Of a stretch of DNA of 64,000 nt, positions 33,997 to 46,269 are shown in pieces. The stretch covers positions 174,654,001-174,718,000 of the forward strand of contig JBITNC010000001.1 in assembly GCA_050084985.1 (NCBI GenBank), read 5' to 3'. This DNA comes from Nageia nagi. Taxonomy: Eukaryota > Pinophyta. Every line of letters begins with the position of its first letter. The first letter of the stretch is position 1. A program made the position numbers and the translations under genes. The notes beneath the pieces were generated by a model that did not search any database, was not told where the DNA came from, and saw only the letters and a list, made by a program, of their open reading frames with translations.

Positions 33997-34893
33997 TGTA
34001 GACACCCAAAAATGACCCTTCTTTCTATAAGTGAAATAATAATGAAAAATTAGAACTAAATTAAAAAGTTTACTATAGTCATCCAAATGCCAGTATTCAA
34101 AACCTGAACAATGGTGATTCATACCAATTGCTAGCATTCAAACCTAGATGATGATGACTTTGAAGTTAGCAAAATTGAAGAAAAAATAGGAAAATATGGG
34201 TGCCTAAGGAAACAAACCAATGGATCTTGAATGACTCATCCTTGATCCTACAACCTCCCCACTTGGATAAACCCTATGACCAGGTTGGATGAGCTTTTTT
34301 ATCCAATTCTTACCTCCAAAATGGTAACTTTGGCCACACCAAAAAATTTATAAATTAAACCTTCTCTTAAGTAGAAATGAATCCAAGTTTTATGCAACAA
34401 AACTTTGCTAGAATACATTTAAGCTTATAGTAGGTAATTGCATTATATTGTTTCCATGCTTTCATGCTAGTATTACATTATAATTTTTGGCATGTTTAAT
34501 TATGTGAGTAGGTACATTTGATATGTTTGTTATTTTAATGTGTGCAGTGTTTGTAAGTGCATGGTAGTTAGCTTGAGTAGAATAAAACCAAAGAACTATT
34601 AAATAATCAATGATCATCATCAACATTTTCTTGTAGGTTTTTGAGATACTACTGAAAGCTTGCACAAATAGATATGATCATTCAAAGGAGGCCCAAGGGA
34701 GCCTATAGCTCCCTTCACTATAACAAACAAAAAGCCCTTATTGTACAAGTCACTCTTATACATAACAAATTGACATGAGATTTTTAATTGTGAACTAATT
34801 ATTGAGGTCTACTCAAAATTTGATAAAAGAATTGTTGTTGGTTGTAACATGATTTGTTTTGTTTGCTAACAAGGTTTTTTTTTGGGTAGTACA
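33997..34893 (+). repeat. Element E 5' LTR
   Basis: About 897 bp, TGTAGACACCC to ...GTAGTACA, aligning with C's LTRs but clearly more diverged from them than they are from each other. ATGCTAGAAGG follows, as in C. Confidence 0.88.
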
Positions 34894-36739
34894 TTATGAT
34901 GCTAGAAGGATGGCATACCACAAGTAAACTACATCAAAAATGAGGTGCAAGGGTGTTTCCTATGTTTTATTATTCATTTTTGTATCTTGTGTCTTATAGT
35001 ATTGTTACTAATTTTGTGTTGTTTTTTGTGTTTTTTGTTTGTTGTTTGTACTATGTAAATGTTGACAACCCAAAATCAAATTCTAGTGATTTGGAATTAA
35101 ATTATGAAAGGTTTATGATCAAAAATAGAGGGTATATGTTTCAAGTTTTGTCAAATTTATAAAGTGTAACTTAGGCACTAAAAAGAAAATGGAAATAAAA
35201 CACTTTTCTATGATTTCTCTGCTCAAATTGCATATAAGAGGGGATAGATGAATGATAATGTAATATGCATTATTTTACTTTATTTTAGTAAATTGCACAA
35301 ATGTCATTTATTTCCTTTTTTTCTTAGGGAAGGGAGTGTATTGATAAATTCACCTAAAATTTTCCATTACACCAATTTATGCTCTCCTTTTGTGCCAAAA
35401 GGTGATCTTAGGTGACCAAAATGGGTGCAATAAGAAAAGATTAAATGAACCTTTTTTCTTTCCTCATTTTATATTACTAATATTGGCAATGGACTTTCAT
35501 TAAATCACTTCCACACGCAAAAGAAGGAATTAAATTTTATTAAACATGGAATGAATATAAGGATAATTTATTGAGTTTAAGGTAGATTACAACAAATTGA
35601 ATTGATTAATTGATCAAGTGGGTATTTACCTTCACATTAATACTCTTCCTATTTTCCTTACCACTCCAAAATGAGGTCAAAGGATTATGACTCAAAGAGG
35701 AGTTAAAGAATCTCATCTAAAGGAAATGTACTTCACATTAATATTCTGCTTATTTGCCTTACCACTTTGAAGAGAAGTTAAAGGATTGTGACTCGAAGAG
35801 GAGTTAAAGAATTTCACTTAAAGTAATTTACATTCACTTAATGGATTCTTACATGTTTGACTTTACCTCTCTGAAAGGAGGTTAAAGGTCGATGTGACTC
35901 TTCACATTAATACTTCTACACTTGGAAGAAGTAAATGAACTTTATCAATATTTGGTTAAAGAATCACATTAAAAGGGTAATGAATCCCATGGGTTAGATT
36001 AATATTTGTTAACTAAAATATTATTTTTTTCATATTAAATAAAACATAATCAAAGAACATGTATGATGGGTTGGGTTGTAGTTATCATGAGTTCTTTTAT
36101 TTGTTAAATGTATATTCATGATATCTCTTAAAATTAACATCAATAAGTTGGAGGTGATTACCAACCATTGATTCCTATACTTCTTGTGTAACCATCGACC
36201 ACACCATAAGTTGTAGAGTCAAAACCTGGAGATGAATATCATGTTTATAGGTTATAAGTCTTCGCTTTCCATTAGGTGACTATAAATAAGGAGGCTATGC
36301 TTGGATTCCACTATCAAGATAGTCTTCAATAGGATTCCTTGCACCCCATTGCACTAAGGGGACCATCTTAAATACCAAGTCGATACATTATCATATATTT
36401 CCTATAGGATTCTAGCCTACCCTTATTTAAATGCCTAACTAGAAAAAATAATCTAAGAAAATCAACAAGAATAAAGTGAACAATTCACATCACTCATTAA
36501 GAAATATTAATTCAATTTATCAACAAAATTAGATAAGATAATTAACCAAAAAGGTAAGTTTATAAATAGGTTTTTTATGCATTTATTTATTTTCTTGATA
36601 AAATAAATCAAAAATTAAAACATAATTTCTATAAATGATGTGTGTTTTCTTTTATTTCTTTTTTAGCAAAAAATAAAAACAAAACTAAAAAATACAAAAT
36701 CTCAAAAAGAAAAAGAGAATGGTTAACACTTGTTCTCAA
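34894..36739 (+). other. Element E leader with iterated hairpins and ~105-bp repeats
   Basis: Counterpart of 11406-13291. CCTTTTGTGCCAAAAGG at about 35396-35412 is a perfect 7-bp stem with a 3-base loop, where C has a weaker version. ACCTCTCTGAAAGGAGGT is at about 35865. The 105-bp units run from about 35630 to 35900. No gene is supported; the 69-codon frame at 34953 is unconvincing. Confidence 0.65.
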
Positions 36740-39310
36740 ATGGCTCATCAACAATGAGAGCCCTATGATGAAACCTACCAAGAAGGATAACCTAGTTATA
36801 GGTTTCATAGATCTAGCAGAGATATATTAAGGAGATGAAATCCTTGAGAAATACATGATACCTTAAATAAAGATAATGTTTAACACAGTTAAGGATCCCT
36901 CACTCTTATCACACTCAGTCTTTTGTTAGATTTAAATTATCTAGCAGAAGATAAACTAATAGATGATGAAGAAGAAATCATTTTAAGAACTATTACCCCA
37001 TCACAAATGCATTAATCTTATACCATACTACAGAAAGGTCCTTTTAAACCTAAATATGATTATGTTACATGTTATCTACCATATGGATGTCTTGTTCAAT
37101 ATTATATAAGAAAATATGACTAAACCCCTTCCACCATCTATAGAAGGATGGATACATCCACTCTGGTATCTGAATCAAGTCATGCTAGGGTATATAATGA
37201 TGCTTATTATATTTTGAAAACAAACACACCTACTCCTAGGACTAGTTATTCTTTTTCTATCGCTAGCTACATAAACCCTAGTACTACCCATACAACCCCT
37301 AGGACAAGTCATAGAATTCTCAAACAAAAACACAAAGGCAATCTTGATCCTTCAAGGTATAGGGTTGAAGAGATACCATTGTATACATCTAAACTAATTT
37401 AGAGTCAATAATAGCATTAGAATAACCAAAAAATCATTCTATATAATCTAGATATACAAAAACAATATGAACCTAAAAAATTGGGAAAAAACCCATGTTT
37501 ACAAACACAACATGTGTTTCATGCATATCATAGTAGAACACCAATAGGGAAACCTAATAAACAACAAGTTAAAGCTTAACTTCAAAATATATCTAACCAA
37601 AGAGTAGTATATGATAGGAAATTACCATCTAGAGCATGATCCTTGTTTCTTTAAGGTCATAGAACCCACAAAAATCAAAACCTTTACTTACCTAGAAGAA
37701 GGAAGGCACCACATTGGAAACAACAACCTCCAAGACCCCCTTTACCTTGACCCATACATGAGGTTCAAAAACATCATGCTTATACACCTTTATATCAACA
37801 AGGCCAACAATAGTTTCCTCCACATAAACTTCCTCTACCTTCTCCACCATATAATAAAAATTATTATGGTAGCCAAACACCTTCTTAAAGAAGTTACCAA
37901 TCATTTTCAACAAATATATAAAGGGATGGTAATAGGGATAGTAAACATCTTGTACTTCCTATGCAACCAAGTAATGACTTCAATGAAATAATAATAGAGA
38001 TTGAAAGAATGTTATGTTAACAAAAAAAAAAACATAAAGTCTCTTACAAAATAATTTGTAATGAGCCCATACACCTAAGTGTCCCTAAGATAGATATACC
38101 TTTCAAATTTGAAATTCTAAAAATCAAATCTTTAAAATGAAAAGAGGATCCTCAAGAACATCTAAGATGTTTCAAGTACTCAAGTTACATAATTTCCAAT
38201 GATGATTCTTTAATGTTGCATATCTTTCCTATGACATTTGTTGGACAAGCAATGGATTGGTACAATAACTTAACTGAACATAGTATCACATCATATGTAC
38301 AATTGGATAACTTATTCTTAGAACACTTTAGTATAAACATTAAATATAAAACTTCCATAATTGATCTAACAAGATTACAACAATGTGAGGTTGAAAAAAT
38401 TATAGACTTTATCTCAAGATGGAGGGTAATTTTGATAAGCATGCCTTATACTCTACTATAAGAAGAACTAGTAAAAATGTTTAGTCAAAGTTTTCTAAGA
38501 CCTATTATTAGTACCTTATTGATTCAACAACACAAAATATTTGAGGAAGCAATCTCTCAAGCACTTGTAAACAAAAAAGTTAAAATCTAGGATGAAGAAC
38601 TAAAGGGTAAAAATAAAGAACCTTATGTTAGAAATAAAAATCATGCAAAATAATCAATAAAACTAATGCATGCTAATAAATATTCTTATCTTAAATATGC
38701 AACACCAAACCCTTCACAAAACATACCTATTCCACAAAATGAGGGAAGAAACTTTAGGCCACCTTCCAGAAAGTTTACTCCTTTGATTGGACCACTTTAT
38801 GATATTTTGAAAAAATTAATGGGTCATCAAATGATTACATTACCTGAAATATGACTTGAAACATCTGATGCAAGAGATAGCAAATGGTACAATGAGAATT
38901 ATTATTATAATTAGCATCATCAAAAGGGTCATACTACAAGTAAATGTATAACATTACAACATAAGGTTCAAGACTTGATTGATCAAGAAAGATTACAAGT
39001 AGATAAATTATTGACTATTCCTAATCAAAATCTAGAAATATATTACAATCCACTTCCTTAACAATAAGCTAATACCATAGCATCACATTCACACAAAATT
39101 CAAGTAACGCATAAAGGGCTTTAGGATGCCTTTACTTTTGTTATCATGGTAAATATAACCACAAGAGACCAAAAGGTGCAAGGAAGACAAGCTGATATTC
39201 CTAATAATCAAATAAATGATGGTGTTGTACAAACAAACATACCTAGACCTCAATCTGTTAAGGTTTTAATAAAAGAAGCTTTACAACATCAATTGAAAAA
39301 TTCATAAGTA
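36740..39310 (+). pseudogene. Element E: gag
   Basis: Start at the ATG conserved with C; an in-frame TGA follows after a few codons. The polar N-terminal third includes 'TPRTSYSF' and 'TTPRTSH' repeats (37148-37402 open). The gag core at about 38100-38500 shows 'GQAMDWYNNLTEH', 'LFLEHFSINIK' and 'IIDFISRWRVI'. A knuckle-like 'HQKGHTTSKC' type stretch lies near 38915-38950. Spacing to protease is as in C. Decayed. Confidence 0.83.
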
Positions 39311-40121
39311 AAGATTTATTTGTTTGAGTTACTACAATAATCCAAAGACCATAGGGAAGCTATGAACCAATTATTGCAAACAGTCAAGCTAGACATCAAT
39401 GACCCTAAAAGCTTTGTGTCTTTTGTGGGAAGTATTAAGATGAGCCAAAAGCCCACTATTACCTTCTATGATCATGAAATTAGGTCAATAAACCATTTAC
39501 AAGGCCAAGATCCTCCATTAAATATTGTATCCAAGATAGATGGAAGGGCTTTTAAAAGGATATTAATAGATGAAATTTCTGCAATAAATATCATTTCTAT
39601 AACTACCTATAAAAACTTGAATCTCTCATTCTCACATATATGTGCACCTTCTTTACAATTAAGAGCTTTTAATGATGCTTTATGCTCAACAATGGGATCT
39701 ATCTCATTGCTTATTATTGTGAGATCTAAAAGAGTACAAACATTATTGCAAGTTATTGAAGGATATATAACACAATATAACCTACTCTTAGGGAGACCTT
39801 GGATTAAATACATGCAATGCATTCAATTAATGTATCATAACTATATAAAATATATTCATGATGTGGTGGTACATTGTGTACTCAGAGATGAAAATCCATA
39901 CTCCCATTTCAACTACATACATCTTTTAGGAGAAATGGTTTTACTTTCTACTCATTATTTTACAAAACTTGTAATTCTAGAAAAGTTGTCAATAGTAGAT
40001 ACTCAAAAAAAAGTTCATTGGAAAGGAAAGATCCCATTAATCTTGAAATATCTCATACACCAAAGATTAACAAGGATCTATTACCAAAAATAGAACCAAC
40101 ACCCTTAGAAAATCAAATATG
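39311..40121 (+). pseudogene. Element E: aspartic protease region, 243-codon open frame
   Basis: The frame 39362-40093 is the longest in the window. It holds 'PTITFYDHEIRSINH', FKRILIDEISAINIIS (protease site, Asp kept, Gly lost), 'SFSHICAPSLQLRAFND', 'LQVIEGYITQYNLLLGRPWI' in parts, and 'YSHFNYIHLLGE'. Compared with C's copy it has fewer stops. The linker to RT is then cut by element F at 40127. Confidence 0.88.
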
Positions 40122-40126
40122 GGAAG
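40122..40126. repeat. Target-site duplication of F, left copy (GGAAG)
   Basis: GGAAG precedes F's left LTR; GAAAG at 53916-53920 follows the right LTR, one base different. The uninterrupted copy in C reads ...gggaagaaagagc, matching both sides. Confidence 0.88.
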
Positions 40127-41896
40127 TGTTGATCAATATAGCATAACCTCAAAGGGTTTGGTCTAGTTGTGTTCTCCACTACCTACAATGATAGGTTCCT
40201 TGAAAGAGGAGAAGGTGGTGGAGATGCACTTGTGTTGGCTTTCTACTCAATCTTAGGTTTATAGGCTAGTTCTTATCTATATTTAAGGTCAAAAGTAATA
40301 AGAAATCAATGAAAGGGGAAAGAATTATAAGAAAGAGTCAAGTAAATAAAAAGAACTAAAATAAGAAATATTCAACATAGGCATTGCAGCATAGGTAGAA
40401 ATCCATAGCCAAGATTAAGAATAGGAAGCTATCTCACACCTAGGGTCTCGCAATCATAATACATAGCCATAATTTGAAGAAAACATTTCACACATAGCAT
40501 CTGCAAAAGCAATAAATAGCCATTTTGTTGCAAGAGGGCAAAGCATTGTCTATGTATATTATCATATGTGAATATATCTTATAGATTTGGGCAAATTTTC
40601 TAGAATGTTTAACCTTTTTGATCTCTAAAATTTAGCTATTTATACAACTTCCCCCCTTCTTGGGTGGTTGGGTTTCATTAATATACATAATTGCTAGCAT
40701 TGAATGAAACAACTAAAGTAACACTATTTACATAAATACTACAACTATGTTAGATTACATAGTGAATAAGTACCAACATCATGACTATCTAAGAATTTGC
40801 AATTTCTAAATAGCCATATTTATAAAGCCACAATCCTTCTAACATGTCATTGATTGCTCCTTCTTTGGCCCTATAGCTAATTGAAGATAGCACCATAGCT
40901 ATCTAAATAATTATTTATCTATTAATTAATGGATACAATTTGGTACTATGCTCTATCAACTACTATCTACTTCTTTGCAACCTTTATGATCTCCATTATA
41001 GATGTTAGTAATCAGAGTAATGGTGGTTGGTAACATTATGTCAACTTGATTCAAAAAGAAACTACCATTATTATGTGGAAAGGAGTTGATGTTGACAAAT
41101 TAATAGGGCCTCAGGGATCAAACACTTAAGATAAAGTGGACCCAAGTGTTCCTTTACTTTTACCTTTGCTAGGTAGTTTCTATTTTCTTTATTCAGGCTT
41201 TATTGATGACCAAGCTCTTCTAGGACCTACCAATTTCAATCAAAAATTATGACATCATCTCATAGAATTGGTAGGCTATGTTTGATAGCTTCATAAATCT
41301 TCCACCACCATTGCTTATTCTAGGACTCGCTAATTTCAATCAAAAACTATGATGTCATCACTTAGAATTGATAGGCTCTATTTGATTCTTCATAAATCTT
41401 CACTCGCCATTGCTTATTTTGGGACCTGCTAATTTCAATAAAAAAAACTATGACATCATCACTCAAAATCAATGGTACATGTTTGATGTCATGGATTTGA
41501 ATTTATACGACTCTTGGACACTTGTGTCAACAATTTTTGGACACTCTAAGGGAATAAATATAACTCCTAGACATTCTTATTTACATAGCTCCTGGGCATT
41601 CCTATTTACCTAACTCCTAGGTACTCTAAGAAAATAACATAACTCTCAAGTATTCTTATTTACAATTCTTGACACTCTAAGAGAAAGAAATAAGAAGAGG
41701 AGGTATTGCTAAGAATGAAATAATATAAGAATTTACAACTCACAAAGACTTTAAGAAAATAACATCACTCCTAGGCACTCTTATTTGCATAACTCTTAAG
41801 CACTCTTATTTACATAACTCTTGGGTACTAAAAAATAAAAGAATAAAGAATAATTTTGAATTACCCTAATTTAAAGTGTAATTTTGAAAGAATACA
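40127..41896 (-). repeat. Element F 3' LTR (left)
   Basis: About 1,770 bp, starting TGTTGATCAATATAG and ending ...AATACA. It contains tandem-like repeats of 'aactcctaggcactcttatttacat' type between 41560 and 41830, and a repeated 'gggacctgctaatttcaatcaaaaa' type unit at about 41220, 41320 and 41420. Confidence 0.9.
41200..41830. repeat. Imperfect tandem units inside F LTR
   Basis: Units of about 95-100 bp with 'aatttcaatcaaaaactatgacatcatcact' type cores recur three times at 41230-41470. Shorter units with 'aactcctaggcactct' recur at 41560-41830. The right LTR has fewer, which helps explain its shorter length. Confidence 0.7.
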
Positions 41897-42679
41897 ATCT
41901 TCTAATGGCTCTTTGGGGTCTCTATTTGCTAGAGAATAGAACCCTTTACTTGCTACTTCCAATAGCTTGCCTAGAAGTAGACTTGGTAGAGGTCTTAGCT
42001 ATTGTAATCAACTCTACTAGGAGGAATGGTTACATATTTTTATTTAGATATCTATGATCTTTATAGTCAATTTGTGATAAGATAGGGGATGTCTTAATCT
42101 TTACTGTATCTATTTCAAACCCTACCAAAACATTGTCTAGCCTTTTAGCATGCAAAAATCTTGTAATTGCTTCCTGAGCCAACTCATTTATTTGTTGTAA
42201 GTTTGATATTTTCTTCTCAGAAAAGGATTGTTCAAGAAACTAAGTGGTATTAGCTACCCAACTAGCAGCACTACCCTATATATTTTATTCTTTCCATAAT
42301 TTAGGAGCCTTCATCTCAATCAAATAATTAAAGAATTTGTTAATGAATCTCAGCTCTATTATGAGCTAATGCTTATTAATATCCATGTAGAACACCAAAT
42401 TTTAGAGTTCATAAATATATCAAATCCTCCTTTGATACAATTACTTTATTTGAAAGAGATCATTGCTATGTACTATTTAGTCAAGACCCTTAAATAAGAT
42501 TGCGTTCTTTCTAAAACTATCCTAGGTGTATCCAGAGCTAGCTTATGGAGAGAGGTTTGAATGTGGAACTCCTTGATTTCTTACACTATTTCTTCCTTTA
42601 GTAGATGTAAGTGTGATAATGTTATCATTCTATCTCCAACTTGCTTCACCAAGGATTTTTTAAAACTCTTTATGAGCAA
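41897..42679. other. Element F region between 3' ORF and LTR
   Basis: No clear domain. Remnants of an open frame continue from the 3' ORF for part of it. Next to the LTR the minus strand reads TAGAAGA, a weak polypurine tract. Confidence 0.5.
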
Positions 42680-45600
42680 TAACTTTGCATTTCATTAGAT
42701 AAAACTTTATTTGTTGCAATGATAGTTTATAGCTCGAACTTAACCTACTTGACCTTTTGAGCATTAATGATTGTAGCTTGAGCTTTGAGATCTTGTATTA
42801 TTTGATTTGCAGCATCTAGCTTAACTTTTGTTGTTGTTATGCTCTTGTCAAACTTTAACTTTTGCTTATCAAGCTTTGCAATGAAGTCTTTGTTTTTATT
42901 TTGCAACCCAGCTACTATTTTGTCTTTAAGGGAGTAATCTTTCTTATGCTAATCTATTTTCTTATTCAATTTTTCTATCTCAGTCTCCATTGCTTGAAGA
43001 TTTTTACTGGCTACCATTGAAGTATTTATCAAGAATATTGATTGGTCAATTATCAGTGCACTCTATATATTTACATCTATTATTGCCATGGGAGTAATAT
43101 CCAGTTTCCCTTCTTTGAAAGAAATTTATGCTATCTTAATATCTCCCATTTCTATTACCTTGCTTCAAATTCTTGACTCTTGCTTAGGGAGCATAGGATA
43201 CTTACTCATAAAAGTTTTCCAATCAATGGGCTCTACAATTTATGTAAAAAAAATTAATTTTATTTCCTCTTATGTGGCTGTAGGAATCAAAGAATGGGGA
43301 GTAGTAATTCCACTTGAAATAGATGTCTCAACCTATTGGGTAGGTTATGAATACCAAGGAGGTATTAGGTCTTGAACTTCTATTTCTTACTCTACCTCTT
43401 CTATGACCTTGTCTTCATCCTCAGTTTTATCCATTGGGCTAGAGTCTTTCTTTTTTCCATATTCATCATCATCATCTCCTGGTCCTCCTCTAAGTGCATC
43501 TGTTGTAGATCTACTAGCTCCAAGTACACTTTCCCTACCTTATTGAATTTAGGTTTGGTCCTTTTTCAAGGTTTATTCTTGCACATTTCAAGGTTTATTC
43601 TTGCATTTGGGCTCTTTATGTAGCACCAAAATCTATATCTTAAGGCTCTCTTAACTCTTTTGTATCAAAAAGTTTTGCCTCTTTTGCCACCAACTTTGGA
43701 ATTTCTCTTGTAGTCTCTAAAGGTGAAGGTACAGTCATTTGTGACTATGACCTTATCGTAGTGGTGTAGAGCTTTTTTACAAGCTTCCCTTCTTTCTCCA
43801 AGATTTTTTGTTTTTGAGAAAGGGTTTGTATTTTTCTTTTTTTCTTTGGAGAATGTTCCTAGGAAGAGGTGGTATTGTCTAAAGGATCTTGCTCTCCCTT
43901 CTTTGTAAGCTCAACCATGCTGGATGGTTGTCCTACCTATACTAGCCTTGCTCCTATAGTAGATTTTCCTTGTAAATGAGGAGGAAGGGGCTGCCCCAAC
44001 TATGGCAAGGGATCTTTGACATATTCAACCTCATAGTACTTATAATATTTAAATTTTTCAAATAATTCACTCTTTATATGGTGAATTTTTGTTGTATACT
44101 CAAATCTAAATTTTGTAAAATAATGAATTTTATTGGGACCCCACCCAAGATTTGCTAACTGGGTGAGGAATTTTGGGTCGAGGAAAAAATCTAATCACTT
44201 ATATTCCTAGTTTATATACTTCCTTATTCCCTCAAGGGCCATCCAAGCCTAATTCAAGGGTGTAAACTCCTAATCAGGGTATATTTATGTTTCTTATTCA
44301 ATTTTATTTACAAAATATTCTATATGAGGCCTACTATCATGGAAAAAAGCCAAATAATTTTTGCTTGACCTTATTACTTGGGTCATTTCTCTTAAAGGGT
44401 CATACATCCATGGAGCTTCCACCATATCTAATTTAAAATTTTGTACAATGAATTCAACTATACTATCTTTACATCCTATTTCTAAAAGAGTAAAATTTTT
44501 AGTAGAAGCCAGTATATCTACAATAGACTTAAAATTACCCTCAGATCTATATTTTCTCTCTATAGCATAAATTTGCCTTTCCATTTCTATTGAATATAGC
44601 TAGGGGGTTACATACTTGGGTAATGAAAAAGGTCTCTCAAAATACCCATACCTAATTATTATGATGTGGCTTCTTAAGAAGTATCAATCACTAATTTTGT
44701 TTCCTCCTTATAGATCCCTCATTGTGCTTTTATGTAGTCTATTGGGGATTTTTTCAATCAAAATTTGTACTATTATTGCATAGAACTTATCCATAAACTT
44801 GTAGTAGGATCCATGCAACTTACTCAAAATTGGTACCATCAGGTTGATTGGTACTGGTGTAGCACTAGAATTCATCGGCTAAACTAGTAGCCCTACCTTT
44901 GTAAGTTTATCAAGACTTTGATGTGCAAAGAACCATCAAAGATATGAGAAGTGTATGAAGTCTAACTTCTCAATTTTGAACAAACACCTCTTTATTTCAT
45001 TAGTAATAAAATTTGAGAAGTCATAATAGACATGAGCCTCTATAATATTATAAGCCATATGTACCATATATTCATCTACTTCAATATAGGTTTTTTTTCC
45101 AGGATAACTGCTAGTCCTTGTAACACTTCTCTATCTTTTTCTTTAAAATAGAGCTATTTGATAGCTTGAAAAGAGTTTGGCCTTCCTATTATCTTGATAT
45201 CTTCCACTAATCTAGCTCAACATTTCATCTTGATTGACATAGAAGTTATTCTTTTTATTTTTAAATCAATTTGTTTCTTAACATGAAAAGTTCAATCTAC
45301 TAGAATAGCAAATGCTTGGATGATGGAATCAAGAGATTAATCCAATACTGCTTCAAAATTTGGCTCTAATGCATCTTCCTCTTCTAGGTTCTTGAATATT
45401 CCTACTTGGTAACCCTTCTGGTGATGTATATGTGCTAAGGAATATAATAGCTTGGGGCAAGTAAATAGCTCATAGGGCACATAATAAGCTAGGCCTTGGT
45501 TAATCATGATGTCCCTTTTTGAATGAGCAAGTGACTTCCCCTTTTTGGTCACCATGAGTGTTTTATGCTATAGAAGAATGCGATTGGGGTTAGCTCTTCT

Positions 45601-45773
45601 ATGTCTACATGATTGATCACCTCCATCTCAATCTATTTTATTCTTGAAGCATTCTCAAGACATTTTTCTTGCATGGTCAAAAGGTTAGCATCGATTTGAT
45701 CTACTTCAGGTGCAGAGGATGATTAAGAAGTTTCCATGATATCATTACTCTTACTTGAACCTTTAGTAATCAT
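42680..45773 (-). pseudogene. Element F: very large sense ORF after integrase, unknown protein
   Basis: I do not recognise this protein. It likely starts at the ATG at 45773-45771 (MITKGSSKSND) and can be followed with few frameshifts for about 1000 codons. Stops fall mostly where Gln, Trp or Arg would fit. The N-terminal 600 or so residues look globular, with 'QGLAYYVPYELFTCPKLLYSL', 'HHQKGYQVGIF' and 'EAPWMYDPLREMTQVI' (read in parts; open pieces 45555-45337 and 44584-44294). Near 43850 is a basic cluster SPKKKRKIQ resembling a nuclear localisation signal. At about 43480-43380 comes an acidic stretch with DDDDE and TEDEDKVIEEVE. At about 43000-42720 a heptad-like Lys/Glu/Leu region suggests a coiled coil. 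No membrane segment is visible, so an env protein is unlikely. Confidence 0.72.
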
Positions 45774-46269
45774 TTGAAAATGGTGATTTATGCTATGCAA
45801 GGTCCTGCAACTTTTCTATCTCTTAACTTAATTCAACTTTGAAATCTATAAGTTCTATATGCTTTGGAAACTTATGTGCTTGAAATTGGCTAAGTGTTTG
45901 AACTAGGGGGTATGGGGGAATTTTATTCATCCAAAGTTGGTAAGATTTCCATTAATGGCAATTACTACTTGAGGATTTTGAGACCCAAGCATTATACATA
46001 TTGAGTTGGCATAAGCTAGATAAGTAGTTTCAAATCATGCTAGACTTAATTTATGGTACTTATGTAATGGTTTATAAAATTTGAGAAAATATTTCCTTAA
46101 ATGTTATCTTATGCAATTGACAGCTAAGTAGTACACTAGTATTAACTCTTGATAAAGTTGAATTAAATTTTATCATTAATAGCTACCTACTTTTTGAGAA
46201 CTATGTGCAAAAAAGGTACAAGTCCCCCCTTTTTTATTTACAATTTTTTTTTGAACTATTTATCATATA
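45774..46269. other. Element F gap between integrase and 3' ORF
   Basis: No coding signal. It contains a purine tract on the minus strand, AAAAAAGGGGGGA at 46235-46223, followed by ACTTGTACC. Confidence 0.6.
46223..46235 (-). other. Internal polypurine-like tract in F
   Basis: A6-G6-A on the minus strand, stronger than the purine run at F's 3' LTR edge and 4.3 kb upstream of it. It could be a central polypurine tract or chance. Confidence 0.5.

Noticed and set aside
43088-43623. Two plus-strand open frames of 95 and 83 codons in element F
   Set aside because: They lie opposite the large minus-strand 3' ORF, whose composition and continuity are far better supported. They look like shadows.
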